A stretch of DNA of 64,000 bases. Source: an uncultured bacterium. GTDB taxonomy: Bacteria; Bacillota; Clostridia; Lachnospirales; Lachnospiraceae. The translations under genes and the position numbers were made by a program. Positions 52,500-60,449 of this stretch are shown one piece after another; within the stretch, counting starts at the first letter, position 1, and every line of letters begins with the position of its first letter. The notes under the pieces were generated by a model. The model was not told the DNA's origin, did not search any database, and saw only the letters and a list, made by a program, of their open reading frames with translations. Where the stretch lies: the NCBI GenBank assembly GCA_948467735.1, contig CAOKFN010000006.1:53884-117883 (forward strand), read 5' to 3'.

Positions 52500-52991
52500 T
52501 CAATTTATTTTTTGACCGTCCAAAACCGCCTCCACCAGCTTACCTCCCTCATAACACAGTTTCAAAGAGAAAAAGTCCGCCTCTGTCTCCAGCAGCCGGA
52601 AAAATATCTTATCTCCCTCCCAAATGGGCAGTTCATATATTTTTGATTTCTCCACCCATTCCAAGACTCCCTCGTCACAGTCTGTCAGCGTCCCTTCATA
52701 GCCGTCCGCCGTGTAGAGAAACATGTATTCCGTTGGGACCGAATCGGTGCGGAAAGTGACAATGCCCCGCAGCTTCCAAGAGGTCAATTCCAATCCTGTT
52801 TCCTCTCTCACTTCCCTCAGCAGACATTCCTCCGGGGACTCATCCGCTTCAAAACGTCCTCCCACACCAATCCACTTATCTTTATTGATATCATTTTCTT
52901 TCTTTACCCGATGGAGCATCAGGTAACTGTCTCCTTTTTCTATATAACAGAGTGTAAACTTATCATTACGCATCATTGTTCCTGTTCCCAT
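52500..52991 (-). CDS. Nudix hydrolase, MutT/8-oxo-dGTPase-like
   Basis: Up to 163 residues. The Nudix box is complete: GGRFEADESPEECLLREVRE followed by ETGL. An opening CYIEKGDSYLMLHRVKKEND fits the MutT-like nucleotide-cleaning branch. It probably hydrolyses oxidised nucleoside triphosphates, but other NDP-X substrates are possible. Start uncertain: the codons at 52976 or 52973 have AGGA nearby, the one at 52991 has a weaker site. Upstream lies a GC-rich inverted repeat. Confidence 0.9.
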   Translation of the reverse strand: MGTGTMMRNDKFTLCYIEKGDSYLMLHRVKKENDINKDKWIGVGGRFEADESPEECLLREVREETGLELTSWKLRGIVTFRTDSVPTEYMFLYTADGYEGTLTDCDEGVLEWVEKSKIYELPIWEGDKIFFRLLETEADFFSLKLCYEGGKLVEAVLDGQKIN

Positions 52992-53033
52992 TCATTCCGG
53001 CGCCCCGGCCCGTCTTGAGCCTTGGCCGCGGGG

Positions 53034-53666
53034 CTATGCTTCCTCCGACTCCCCGCCGCCTTTCAGCTGGTTTCCCACATTTGCTTCCATATCGTCTATC
53101 TCGTCTTCCGTTTCCTGAAGCTTGGTATCAAGTGCAATCGCGCGCATAATCAGGTTCAAATCCTCCGGTGTGAACATTCCCGCAGCTTTTGACAGCTGCC
53201 CGATATTAGCGCGATTAACCTTTAAATGCCCTCCTCCGGAAAGAGGAATGTTCAATACATTCTTCTCGTCCGTCATATCTCCCAGACAGATACTGTTCGT
53301 TTTCTCATCACACACAAAGCAGACCCCGTTATAATTGATCACGCCGTCTTTGGCCAAATGCTCATAGGGTACTTTGGGAGGCCTGCGCAGCTCTTCTATG
53401 GGATTCCTGCCTCCGGATTTCACTGCCTCGTATATTTTCAGCGCTTCCGATCTGTCCTTGGGAGTCTCCTCCTCGCCGAAAGCCTCCTTCTTTTCTTCTT
53501 CCGCCGTATCCTTTAAATCTCCCAGCCTGCTGCCCAACAATGCCCATGTGCCGCCGCTTTCCGCGGTTTTTAAACCGCTCCTGTCCATAAAGCGGGTGCT
53601 TGACGCTCTTTGAGTCTTGGGCACTTCCAGCGACCGCACCGCTGTCATATATGCGCCGATTTTCAC
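53034..53666 (-). CDS. Unknown protein with conserved C-terminal domain
   Basis: 210 residues from GTG (VKIGAYMTAVRSLEV), with GGAGG 8 nt upstream. The N-terminal half is low-complexity and charged. The C-terminal half (about 110-195) is compact: YEHLAKDGVINYNGVCFVCD, NVLNIPLSGGGHLKVNR, MFTPEDLNLIMRAIA. I recall the same pattern in unnamed Clostridial proteins but cannot name the family. It lies downstream of the FliD-like gene on the same strand, so a surface or flagellum-related role is possible. Confidence 0.6.
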   Translation of the reverse strand: MKIGAYMTAVRSLEVPKTQRASSTRFMDRSGLKTAESGGTWALLGSRLGDLKDTAEEEKKEAFGEEETPKDRSEALKIYEAVKSGGRNPIEELRRPPKVPYEHLAKDGVINYNGVCFVCDEKTNSICLGDMTDEKNVLNIPLSGGGHLKVNRANIGQLSKAAGMFTPEDLNLIMRAIALDTKLQETEDEIDDMEANVGNQLKGGGESEEA

Positions 53667-53775
53667 TTTTCCACCCTCCCTTTCATCAATATAACTTCTC
53701 ACAACTTCCAGACCTGCCGCCTGCGGCGGCAGCGCCTCCAAAAAGGCCAAAATCAACAAACTGGTGCAAAACCGA

Positions 53776-53859
53776 AAGAACGCCGCACTGCGTTCTTCCC
53801 GGAATGACTTAGATTTTCTTAGGCTGGGGACTTTCCAGCCTTAGAAAATCTTCATTCCG
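53776..53859 (-). terminator. Two hairpins downstream of the FliD-like gene
   Basis: Minus strand: a long stem (outer CGGAATGA/TCATTCCG, inner 17 bp with one mismatch, 53800-53859), then AAGAACGC/GCGTTCTT (53776-53797) followed by TCGGTTTTG. They lie between the FliD-like gene and the 210-residue gene, so they end or reduce transcription. Confidence 0.65.
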
Positions 53860-53866
53860 TTCACAC

Positions 53867-54523
53867 TTAACCGCGATAATTAAATTTGCTCAGATAAGAA
53901 TTTGTAATATTTCCGCGGGAATTATATCTGCTGGAAGCGCTCTCCACACTTGCCGCCGCATTGTCCGTAATCCGGGAAGCCACGACGCCCACTCTCTTCA
54001 CAAAAACTCCCTCCGAGCCAAAAAGCTTTTTTACTTTCTCCCCGTCCACGCTTTCAAATTTTTCCTTATTTAAGGAAAGCGACCCATCCGCCCCTATTGT
54101 GACGCCTATCTCTTCCAAAGCGCCCTTATTTGATTCGGCGATTTCCTTCATGGACTGACGATAGTAATCATTTAACACCCCCGATACTTTTCCCAGATTC
54201 TTCATGGTCTCGTTATATTTCTCCACCACGCTCTGAGCGGTGAAAGTAACCGTACCGCTGCCTTCGTCAACCTTTTCCCCCAGCAGCTGCGCCTGCTGCA
54301 TCAACAGGTTGGAAGAGTTCTGCAGTTTCATGGCATTGTTCCTCTCCGTCCTGCTGACCTGAACGTCCGTGGCATTCATAGCGCCAAGTCCCAGCCCGTC
54401 CTTCTGAAGATAATTGACCAGCGAAGTGCTGCTGTTTCTCCTCGCAGGCAGTCCTGCTTTCCTCCTGCTGTTATTCACCATTTTCGTGGTGGTTCTCCTG
54501 CCCATCATTGTCCTGATTCTCAT
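53867..54523 (-). CDS. FliD C-terminal-like protein (orphan)
   Basis: 218 residues. A basic N-terminus (MRIRTMMGRRTTTKM) is followed by helices and the late pattern EEIGVTIGADGSLSLNKEKF and VKKLFGSEGVFVKRV, which recalls the C-terminus of the flagellar cap protein FliD. It lacks the FliD N-terminal domain and is much shorter. GAGGG is 4 nt before the ATG. No flagellar operon is near; the flagellin-like gene at 22.3 kb is the only other flagellar-type gene. Confidence 0.6.
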   Translation of the reverse strand: MRIRTMMGRRTTTKMVNNSRRKAGLPARRNSSTSLVNYLQKDGLGLGAMNATDVQVSRTERNNAMKLQNSSNLLMQQAQLLGEKVDEGSGTVTFTAQSVVEKYNETMKNLGKVSGVLNDYYRQSMKEIAESNKGALEEIGVTIGADGSLSLNKEKFESVDGEKVKKLFGSEGVFVKRVGVVASRITDNAAASVESASSRYNSRGNITNSYLSKFNYRG

Positions 54524-54692
54524 ATTTCCCTCATTTCTGCGCTGTTTCTGTCTTTATGGTATTCTTGTGAAGCACGCTTTCGGTCCCTATTCTAAACGCC
54601 TTCCGTCTCTATCCGGAACTTTTCCGTCTCCAGCAAAAATGCCTCTATTTTCTTTCCCTCTGCGGACACAGCGCTGCCGCAGGCTGATACCT

Positions 54693-55436
54693 TCATACCC
54701 TTGTCCGTCCCGTCGGCCTGTCATTCCTGCTGACAATTCCCTTCCGCTCCAAATATTGAGTGTACGCCCTCACAAATTCAGGGTACTTCTCTCTGGACGC
54801 ATAAATAATATCGCCGTTTCGCAGCCGGATTGCCCCTTCGCCGTATTCCGCCACATATGCCATATTCACCAGATACCCTCTATGACACCTGCAGAAATCC
54901 GTTCCCAGCTGTTCCTCCATATATTTCATAGCGGCGTAAACCGTATACTCTTCCCCCAGCGTATGGATATCCACCTTGCGTTTCCGGCTCTCCACATATA
55001 GAATTTCTTTCTTCCTCAGGGTAAAATTTCTGGTTTTCGTCCGGAAAAAAAGCTCTTCCTCCCTCAGCCGTTCCATTCTCCGAACTTCCTCACAGGCGTC
55101 TTCAAATACCCTGTGGAATTCCTCCCAAGAGACAGGCTTCCTCAGATGCCGGAACGCCGACGATTCCGACGCCTTGGACACATGTTCCTTCGGCGACGAC
55201 ATAAAAATAAGAATAGTATCCTTTTCTTTGACGCCCAAAGCTCTGGCGGCTTCTGTCCCATCCCCCGGATGCTCCGCCCCCGTATTCAAAAGCAGAATGT
55301 CAAACTTCCCTCCTGATTCCGCAAACTGTCTGCCGTTGTCAAAACACACTGTCTCGCAGTCCGGCTCCTGCTGTCGAATCAGGCGGCAGATCAGCTCACT
55401 GCTTTCCTTTTCCTCATCACAAATTGCCACCTTCAT
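54693..55436 (-). CDS. LytTR-family response regulator with altered phospho-site
   Basis: 247 residues. Receiver-like domain (1-120), then a LytTR DNA-binding domain (about 140-235: LRKKEILYVESRKRKVDIHT, FCRCHRGYLVN). In the receiver the acidic D7 is present, but the phospho-acceptor position reads ILLLNTG, with N51 in place of Asp. It is therefore probably not phosphorylated normally and may act constitutively or by binding a ligand. No kinase gene adjoins it. It precedes the FliD-like gene on the same strand. Confidence 0.9.
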   Translation of the reverse strand: MKVAICDEEKESSELICRLIRQQEPDCETVCFDNGRQFAESGGKFDILLLNTGAEHPGDGTEAARALGVKEKDTILIFMSSPKEHVSKASESSAFRHLRKPVSWEEFHRVFEDACEEVRRMERLREEELFFRTKTRNFTLRKKEILYVESRKRKVDIHTLGEEYTVYAAMKYMEEQLGTDFCRCHRGYLVNMAYVAEYGEGAIRLRNGDIIYASREKYPEFVRAYTQYLERKGIVSRNDRPTGRTRV

Positions 55437-55593
55437 GCCCCACCTCTTTGTCTTCCTTTATTATTTCGGCCATAACCGCACCGAACTTTTGCATCATGTA
55501 ACGAATTGCTGTTTCTAATGTCACAAACCGTATCATGCGGACTGTCCTTTTGATTGTAAGAAGCATAAAATTTTTCCTAACTCTTTTTACAGC

Positions 55594-55635
55594 ACAAAAA
55601 GACAGCAAAACATGATATAACCTCTGTCTGCTGTC
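55594..55635 (-). terminator. Terminator of the hydrogenase-like gene
   Basis: Minus strand: GACAGCA / TGCTGTC stem with a 21-nt loop, then TTTTTG, 114 bp past the stop at 55749. The rest of the gap 55437-55748 holds no clear gene; a 63-codon frame at 55417-55608 overlaps the LytTR start and has no good support. Confidence 0.5.
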
Positions 55636-55748
55636 CTTAGCTTTTCACCTATCCATATACTATTATTTCGGCAGTTTTCCCAAAAAGTTTACACTTCCTG
55701 CGCCTGCGGCTTGAAAGTGAACCGTTCCAAATTTTCACGATTCCATAT

Positions 55749-57677
55749 TTAGTTCAGTATGGAGCTGGTCTCCTGTATCACGTTTTTCACATCATCCGCC
55801 ATCTTTGCCACAATATCCATGGACTGCTGTATAATTCTTCCGTTTTCGGAAGTCCGATTCACATCTGCAATCGCATTCTGCACGGAATCCATAATTTCGG
55901 AAATCGTCTCGTTAAAGTTTTTAATCACATCCGAAATCTCTTTAATGGCGATTCTTATGGCGCCGCCGTTTTCTTTTGCGGAAGCCACGGAGGATTTGGA
56001 GCTGTCCGACAATTGCCGGATATTGGATGCCACCACTGCAAACCCCCTGCCCGCATCCCCTGCTCTGGCGGCTTCGATGGCCGCATTGAGCGATAAGAGA
56101 TTAATCTGCCCTGCAATGCTTTCCACATCCTGAGTCATCACATTATAACTCTCAATACTGCTGCTGATATGATCTGCGGAATCTTTAATTCCGTCATTCA
56201 AGCTCACCAGCTTATTCATATGCTCGGTCAATATATTCATTTTTTCCGCAGTACACAAGCCGGCCGCCCGAATCTTGTCCGCTTCCTGCCTGACATCCTG
56301 AATGCTGCTGCTCAATTTCCTGAAAATTCCCATCAGTTCTTCATTCATTGCGCAGACCTGCTGATTCACGCTTTCCACCTTCTGGCGCTCCTTGCGGATG
56401 GAATGCATCATATACTGATGGCAGTTTTCTTTTTCATTAATTCCCTTTGCCAAAGCGATGGCCATGTCCCGGCAGGTGCGGAAACCGCAGGCGTGGCAGT
56501 CGAAATGTTTCTCCTGATAGGTTTCCTTGCCCAGAAGCTTATAGACCCTCTCGATATCCGCTTCCGTCACTTGAACACTCTTCTTCTGACGCACCTCATA
56601 AGAACGGAGGTAATCCTCCAAATGCAGTTTTTTGTCAAATTCCTCAAACTGCAGATCCCGTCCCTTCCTGCTCTTAGTCTTCTTGCGCACATCCTTCGCA
56701 TACTGTTCCACATCATACATAATACTATTCATGGCAAAACAATGATAATCCACTCCCGTGGCGGGACCGCCGTTACAGCCATCCTTACAGCTCAGCACAT
56801 CAAATACCGTGGGAAGGTCGCTTTTCTTCTGTTCCAAATATAAGTTCAAATCCTCATACAGACGCTCCGTTCCCTCTGAAGTAATAATCTGCATATTAGG
56901 GTCGTGAATCTGCAGATTCTTCATCAAACCGCCGGGTCTCGGATAAATGGCTCCTTCCAGTCCTATGTCCCCGTCGAATTCAAATTCGCTGTAAACCTTC
57001 ACCTTGGGCAGTTCCACATTATTTTCCTTAAAATAATCACGCAGATGCTCCATTGTTACATTATAGTCGATTATCCCGGTATCATGAAACTCGTCCGCTT
57101 TGGCGATGCAGGGAGAAATTGCCGCTATCTTTCCCCGGTATCCCAGCACCTTCCGGAGATAAATTCCCAAACACAGCATCGGACTATGTATGGGAGAAAG
57201 ACTGGGAACCAATTCCGGTTTATTTTTCAACGCATAATTTACCACTGCCGCACAGGGCTGGGAAATCACCTTTGCCTCCGGATGCTGCTGCAAATACCGA
57301 AAATGCGCCCAAGTGCAGATATCCGCGCCGTAAGACACATCATATATTTTCTTAATTCCCTGATTCCGGAACCATTGAAGGGCATGACGCCAGTTTCCGT
57401 CAAAGGCAATCTTAATCGAAGGCGCCGCGATCAATACAATCTCCTGCCCCGCCTTCATCTCCTTGATAAATTCGTCGATATCATCTCCAAAGGTTCGGGC
57501 ATGATGAGAACAGGCCCGAATGCATGCCCCGCACTTGATGCATTTCTCCTCGTCAATATGTATAATCAGCCTGCCGCTTTCATCCGTCCTCGCCACATTT
57601 GCATCTATCACCGGACATGCCCTCACACATGCATTACACCCAACACATTTATTTGAGTCTAAATATATCGCCCCCAT
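55749..57677 (-). CDS. [FeFe]-hydrogenase-like sensor fused to a methyl-accepting domain
   Basis: 642 residues. Two 4Fe-4S sites (C11/14/17/21 and C46/49/52/56), a hydrogenase large-subunit C-terminal domain (about 80-320) with H-cluster-region cysteines C142 (SQPCAAVV), C190 (ISPCIAK) and C297/C301 (LSCKDGCNGG), a further FeS motif (C394, C397, C402, C419), then a coiled methyl-accepting signalling domain (430-642, hairpin NLLSLNAAIEAARAGDAGRG). No membrane helix. The usual TSC-P-W loop is altered, as in sensory (putatively H2-sensing) hydrogenases. Signalling to a chemotaxis kinase or to another partner is inferred. GGAGG precedes the ATG. Confidence 0.9.
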   Translation of the reverse strand: MGAIYLDSNKCVGCNACVRACPVIDANVARTDESGRLIIHIDEEKCIKCGACIRACSHHARTFGDDIDEFIKEMKAGQEIVLIAAPSIKIAFDGNWRHALQWFRNQGIKKIYDVSYGADICTWAHFRYLQQHPEAKVISQPCAAVVNYALKNKPELVPSLSPIHSPMLCLGIYLRKVLGYRGKIAAISPCIAKADEFHDTGIIDYNVTMEHLRDYFKENNVELPKVKVYSEFEFDGDIGLEGAIYPRPGGLMKNLQIHDPNMQIITSEGTERLYEDLNLYLEQKKSDLPTVFDVLSCKDGCNGGPATGVDYHCFAMNSIMYDVEQYAKDVRKKTKSRKGRDLQFEEFDKKLHLEDYLRSYEVRQKKSVQVTEADIERVYKLLGKETYQEKHFDCHACGFRTCRDMAIALAKGINEKENCHQYMMHSIRKERQKVESVNQQVCAMNEELMGIFRKLSSSIQDVRQEADKIRAAGLCTAEKMNILTEHMNKLVSLNDGIKDSADHISSSIESYNVMTQDVESIAGQINLLSLNAAIEAARAGDAGRGFAVVASNIRQLSDSSKSSVASAKENGGAIRIAIKEISDVIKNFNETISEIMDSVQNAIADVNRTSENGRIIQQSMDIVAKMADDVKNVIQETSSILN

Positions 57678-57773
57678 TGGCGTTCCTCCTATTCCGGTTC
57701 CTGCGCCGCAGCACTCCGCCGGGAAGAATTTTCATCCGCATAAGGCACTGCCGCGGTAATAAAATTTTCTTCC

Positions 57774-57820
57774 GTGCATCCATGGATGCACTGCGTCCAT
57801 TGGATGCCCTGCGCATTGGA
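57774..57820. repeat. 18-bp palindrome and short direct repeats
   Basis: GTGCATCCATGGATGCAC is a perfect palindrome (57774-57791), followed by two related units beginning GGATGCACTGCG and GGATGCCCTGCG. It lies between the HerA-like gene's stop and the hydrogenase-like gene's start. Purpose unknown. Confidence 0.6.
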
Positions 57821-57831
57821 ACTGTCTTATA

Positions 57832-59394
57832 TTATTTAAACAAGGTCTTGAACAGCCCCCGTTTCAAAACCTGTGCCCCTGTATTAATAAGTGTGCGTTC
57901 AATCTGGGCTCTCCGGCGCTCCGCCGCCTGTTCTTTTTTCTTCTCCTGAGCTTCCTTCTCTCTTTCTTTCTTCTTCCTTGCGGCAAGCTCCTCTTTCTCT
58001 CTCTGCTTCTCTGCCGCCGCTTCTTCCTTCGCCTTCTGCTTCTCAAATTCTGCTTTCTCTTTTTCCAGCCGGGCGCGTTCCGCTTCAAGCTCCGCCTGCT
58101 TTGCATCCAGCTCCGCCTGTTCGTTCAACACTTCATACGCAGAAATATTATCTACAAATTCATCATATTTGGTCATATTATCGCCTGCCATAGAAGCGCT
58201 CCTCACGGATTCCTCCACAGGCCCCATAAAGCTTTGAGGGCAGATAACCGCGGTTTTCTGAGCCATCTGAGGCACGCCTTCCTCGTCCAGAAACGAAATC
58301 ACCGCCTGTCCCACACCCAGCTGCATAATCACGTCCTCGGTCTTAAAGGCAGGGTTGGCACGAAAAGACTGGGCGGCGGCACGAACCGCCTTCTGTTCCG
58401 CAGGAGTATAAGCCCGCAGGGCATGCTGTACCCTGCTGCTCAGCTGGGCCAGCACGCTGTCCGGAATATCCCCGGGACTCTGGGTGACAAAATAAATGCC
58501 CACGCCCTTGGACCGAATCAGCTTCACCATCTGCTCGATCTTCTGCACCAGCACCTTGGGCGCATCCGCAAACAGCATATGGGCTTCGTCAAAGAAAAAC
58601 ACCAATTTAGGTCTGTCCAAATCCCCCGCCTCCGGAAGCTGCTCGAACAGCTCCGCCATCATCCACAGCAGAAAGCTGGCATACAACGTAGGATTCTGTA
58701 CCAGCCTTACGCTGTGCAGTATATTGATAATCCCTTTTCCGTCTGTATCCCTGCGCATCCAGTCCCGAATATCCAGAGCCGGTTCCCCGAAAAACAAATC
58801 TCCCCCCTGATTTTCCAGAGGAAGCAGCGCCCGAAGGATTCCGCCCACGGACTGGGCGGACATGCTTCCGTAGGAAGCCGCGTATTCCGTCCTATGCTCG
58901 GACACAAAATTCAACACCGCCCTCAAATCCTTTAAATCAATGAGCAGCAGCCCCTTATCGTCCGCAATCCGAAAGATAATATTCAACACGCCTTCCTGCG
59001 CGGGGGTCAGCCCCAATATTCTGGAAAGCAGTTCCGGCCCGATATCGGAAACAGTCGCCCGGACAGGATGTCCCTTTTCCTGATAGATATCCCAAAAGCA
59101 TACCGGATAGGCCCGGTACTGAAAGCTGTCTCTGAGGCCGAATTTATCAATCCGCTTCTCCATGCCCTCGGACGAGACGCCCGGCATGGCCAGCCCCGAT
59201 ACGTCGCCTTTTACGTCGCACAGAAATACCGGCACTCCCGCATCGGAGAAGGATTCCGCCATGACTTTCATGGTGATGGTTTTCCCCGTGCCGCTGGCTC
59301 CCGCAATCAGCCCGTGGCGATTGCACATGGACAGGGGCAGAGTCACCCGCTCCCCCTCCGCAAGTCCCATATATATTTTCCCGTCAATATACAT
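57832..59394 (-). CDS. HerA-like ATPase (DUF853)
   Basis: 520 residues. Walker A GASGTGKT (32-39), Walker B FFFDEAHML (about 270), and the motifs DVKGDVSGLA, SKGVGIYFVTQSP and LSSRVQHALR of the DUF853/HerA-FtsK family. A long Lys/Glu/Ala coiled-coil tail (about 425-505) ends in KRGLFKTLFK. It is a DNA-motor-type ATPase of unclear job. It lies 154 bp upstream of... the hydrogenase-like gene lies upstream of it in the minus direction? No: transcription runs from the HerA-like gene towards the hydrogenase-like gene. Confidence 0.88.
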   Translation of the reverse strand: MYIDGKIYMGLAEGERVTLPLSMCNRHGLIAGASGTGKTITMKVMAESFSDAGVPVFLCDVKGDVSGLAMPGVSSEGMEKRIDKFGLRDSFQYRAYPVCFWDIYQEKGHPVRATVSDIGPELLSRILGLTPAQEGVLNIIFRIADDKGLLLIDLKDLRAVLNFVSEHRTEYAASYGSMSAQSVGGILRALLPLENQGGDLFFGEPALDIRDWMRRDTDGKGIINILHSVRLVQNPTLYASFLLWMMAELFEQLPEAGDLDRPKLVFFFDEAHMLFADAPKVLVQKIEQMVKLIRSKGVGIYFVTQSPGDIPDSVLAQLSSRVQHALRAYTPAEQKAVRAAAQSFRANPAFKTEDVIMQLGVGQAVISFLDEEGVPQMAQKTAVICPQSFMGPVEESVRSASMAGDNMTKYDEFVDNISAYEVLNEQAELDAKQAELEAERARLEKEKAEFEKQKAKEEAAAEKQREKEELAARKKKEREKEAQEKKKEQAAERRRAQIERTLINTGAQVLKRGLFKTLFK

Positions 59395-59423
59395 TTGAAA
59401 TAATATCCTCTCTTCCGCAGGAT

Positions 59424-60260
59424 TTACGCCTCGGCATATTTTTTCAGAATAAAGTCTTTTACCTGCTGATTGTTCTCAGGCTTGGTATTCTCAAGTGTGG
59501 CATGGATAAAAGGCTTCCGCTCCTTCATAAATTTCAGGATGGCGGTGTAATCCATCTCGCCCAGCCCGCAGCCCATGGCCCTGAGCTTTCCGTCCTGTAC
59601 CGCACAGTCTTTTAAATGCATCACCGCCACATCTTCCCCAAGCAGGTCGATGGCCTCCTCTATGACGGCCTGCCTGTTCTCGTAATTTGCCATATCCAGC
59701 AGATTGACCGGATCGAAGATAATCTGCAGATTGGGCGACGCAATCTCGTCCAGCACCCTTCTGGCCCTTTTCGGACTGCACACAATATGCCCGTACACAG
59801 GTTCGATGGCCACAACCACTCCCATGCTTTCGGCATATTTTACAATGGGGCGCAGATTCCTGATAAACAGCTGCAGGGACTCCTCCGTATGGCATTCCGG
59901 CGTAAACTTATACGCCTCGTTGGGCGCCCCCGTCTCCGTGCCCACCACGCCGCATCCCAGCCAAGACGCAAAACGGACGTGGGCCATATAGCGATGCACC
60001 GTCTTGGCCAGCTGCTCCTGATTGGGATTCGCCAGATTCAGATAACAGCCCAATACGGCAATATCCACTTGATTTCTGGCAAACACATTTTTGATATACA
60101 TGGCAAGGCCCGGCGTCATAGCCTCGTCCGTGGTGGGGAATTCATCAATCACCTTGGCCAAAGCCAGATGCCCGCAGGAAAATCCCAAGCGATGAACATC
60201 CGCAATCCGCTCCTCAAAAGGAAGCTGTGTTGTATCGTGCAACCTGATTCCTAACTGCAT
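59424..60260 (-). CDS. Sugar phosphate isomerase/epimerase (AP-endonuclease-2 fold)
   Basis: 278 residues, a TIM-barrel of the xylose-isomerase-like superfamily. Likely metal residues are in VVVAIEPVYGH, IIFDPVNLLDMA, VMHLKDC and IHATLEN. The family includes sugar epimerases and inosose dehydratases; the sugar is unknown. GGAGG is 8 nt before the ATG. It lies downstream of the GH28 gene, with a structured element between, so a role in pectin-derived sugar use is likely. Confidence 0.85.
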   Translation of the reverse strand: MQLGIRLHDTTQLPFEERIADVHRLGFSCGHLALAKVIDEFPTTDEAMTPGLAMYIKNVFARNQVDIAVLGCYLNLANPNQEQLAKTVHRYMAHVRFASWLGCGVVGTETGAPNEAYKFTPECHTEESLQLFIRNLRPIVKYAESMGVVVAIEPVYGHIVCSPKRARRVLDEIASPNLQIIFDPVNLLDMANYENRQAVIEEAIDLLGEDVAVMHLKDCAVQDGKLRAMGCGLGEMDYTAILKFMKERKPFIHATLENTKPENNQQVKDFILKKYAEA

Positions 60261-60273
60261 ATTGATATCCTCC

Positions 60274-60405
60274 TATTCCAGTTCCGTTCCTGCATTCCAG
60301 CGCCCCTGAGGGGAAGAAAAATTCATCTGTAAGGGCTCAGCTGAATTTTCCTTCCGGGCGTCCACCGGACGCCTTGCGCTCCCATTCCGGAACTGTTTTT
60401 ATTTT
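60274..60405. repeat. Structured element between GH28 and isomerase genes
   Basis: Outer arms CAGTTCCG (60279) and CGGAACTG (60388), inner arms GGAAGAAAAATTCA (60312) and TGAATTTTCCTTCC (60342). It has the same framing sequences as the units at 52162 (TATTCCAGT...CTGTTTTTATT) and also ends beside the ribosome site of the next gene. TTCCAGTTCCG then recurs twice up to 60440. Confidence 0.7.
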
Positions 60406-60449
60406 CTGATTCCAGTTCCGTTCCTATGATTTCCAGTTCCGTCTCTAAA

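Noticed and set aside
57832..59394. Order of the HerA-like and hydrogenase-like genes as an operon
   Set aside because: Both are on the minus strand, with the HerA-like gene at higher coordinates only partly; the 154-bp gap with a palindrome gives no proof of co-transcription. The hydrogenase-like gene starts at 57677, downstream of the HerA-like stop at 57832, so read-through is possible but unproven. The last sentences of that feature's evidence should be read in this sense.
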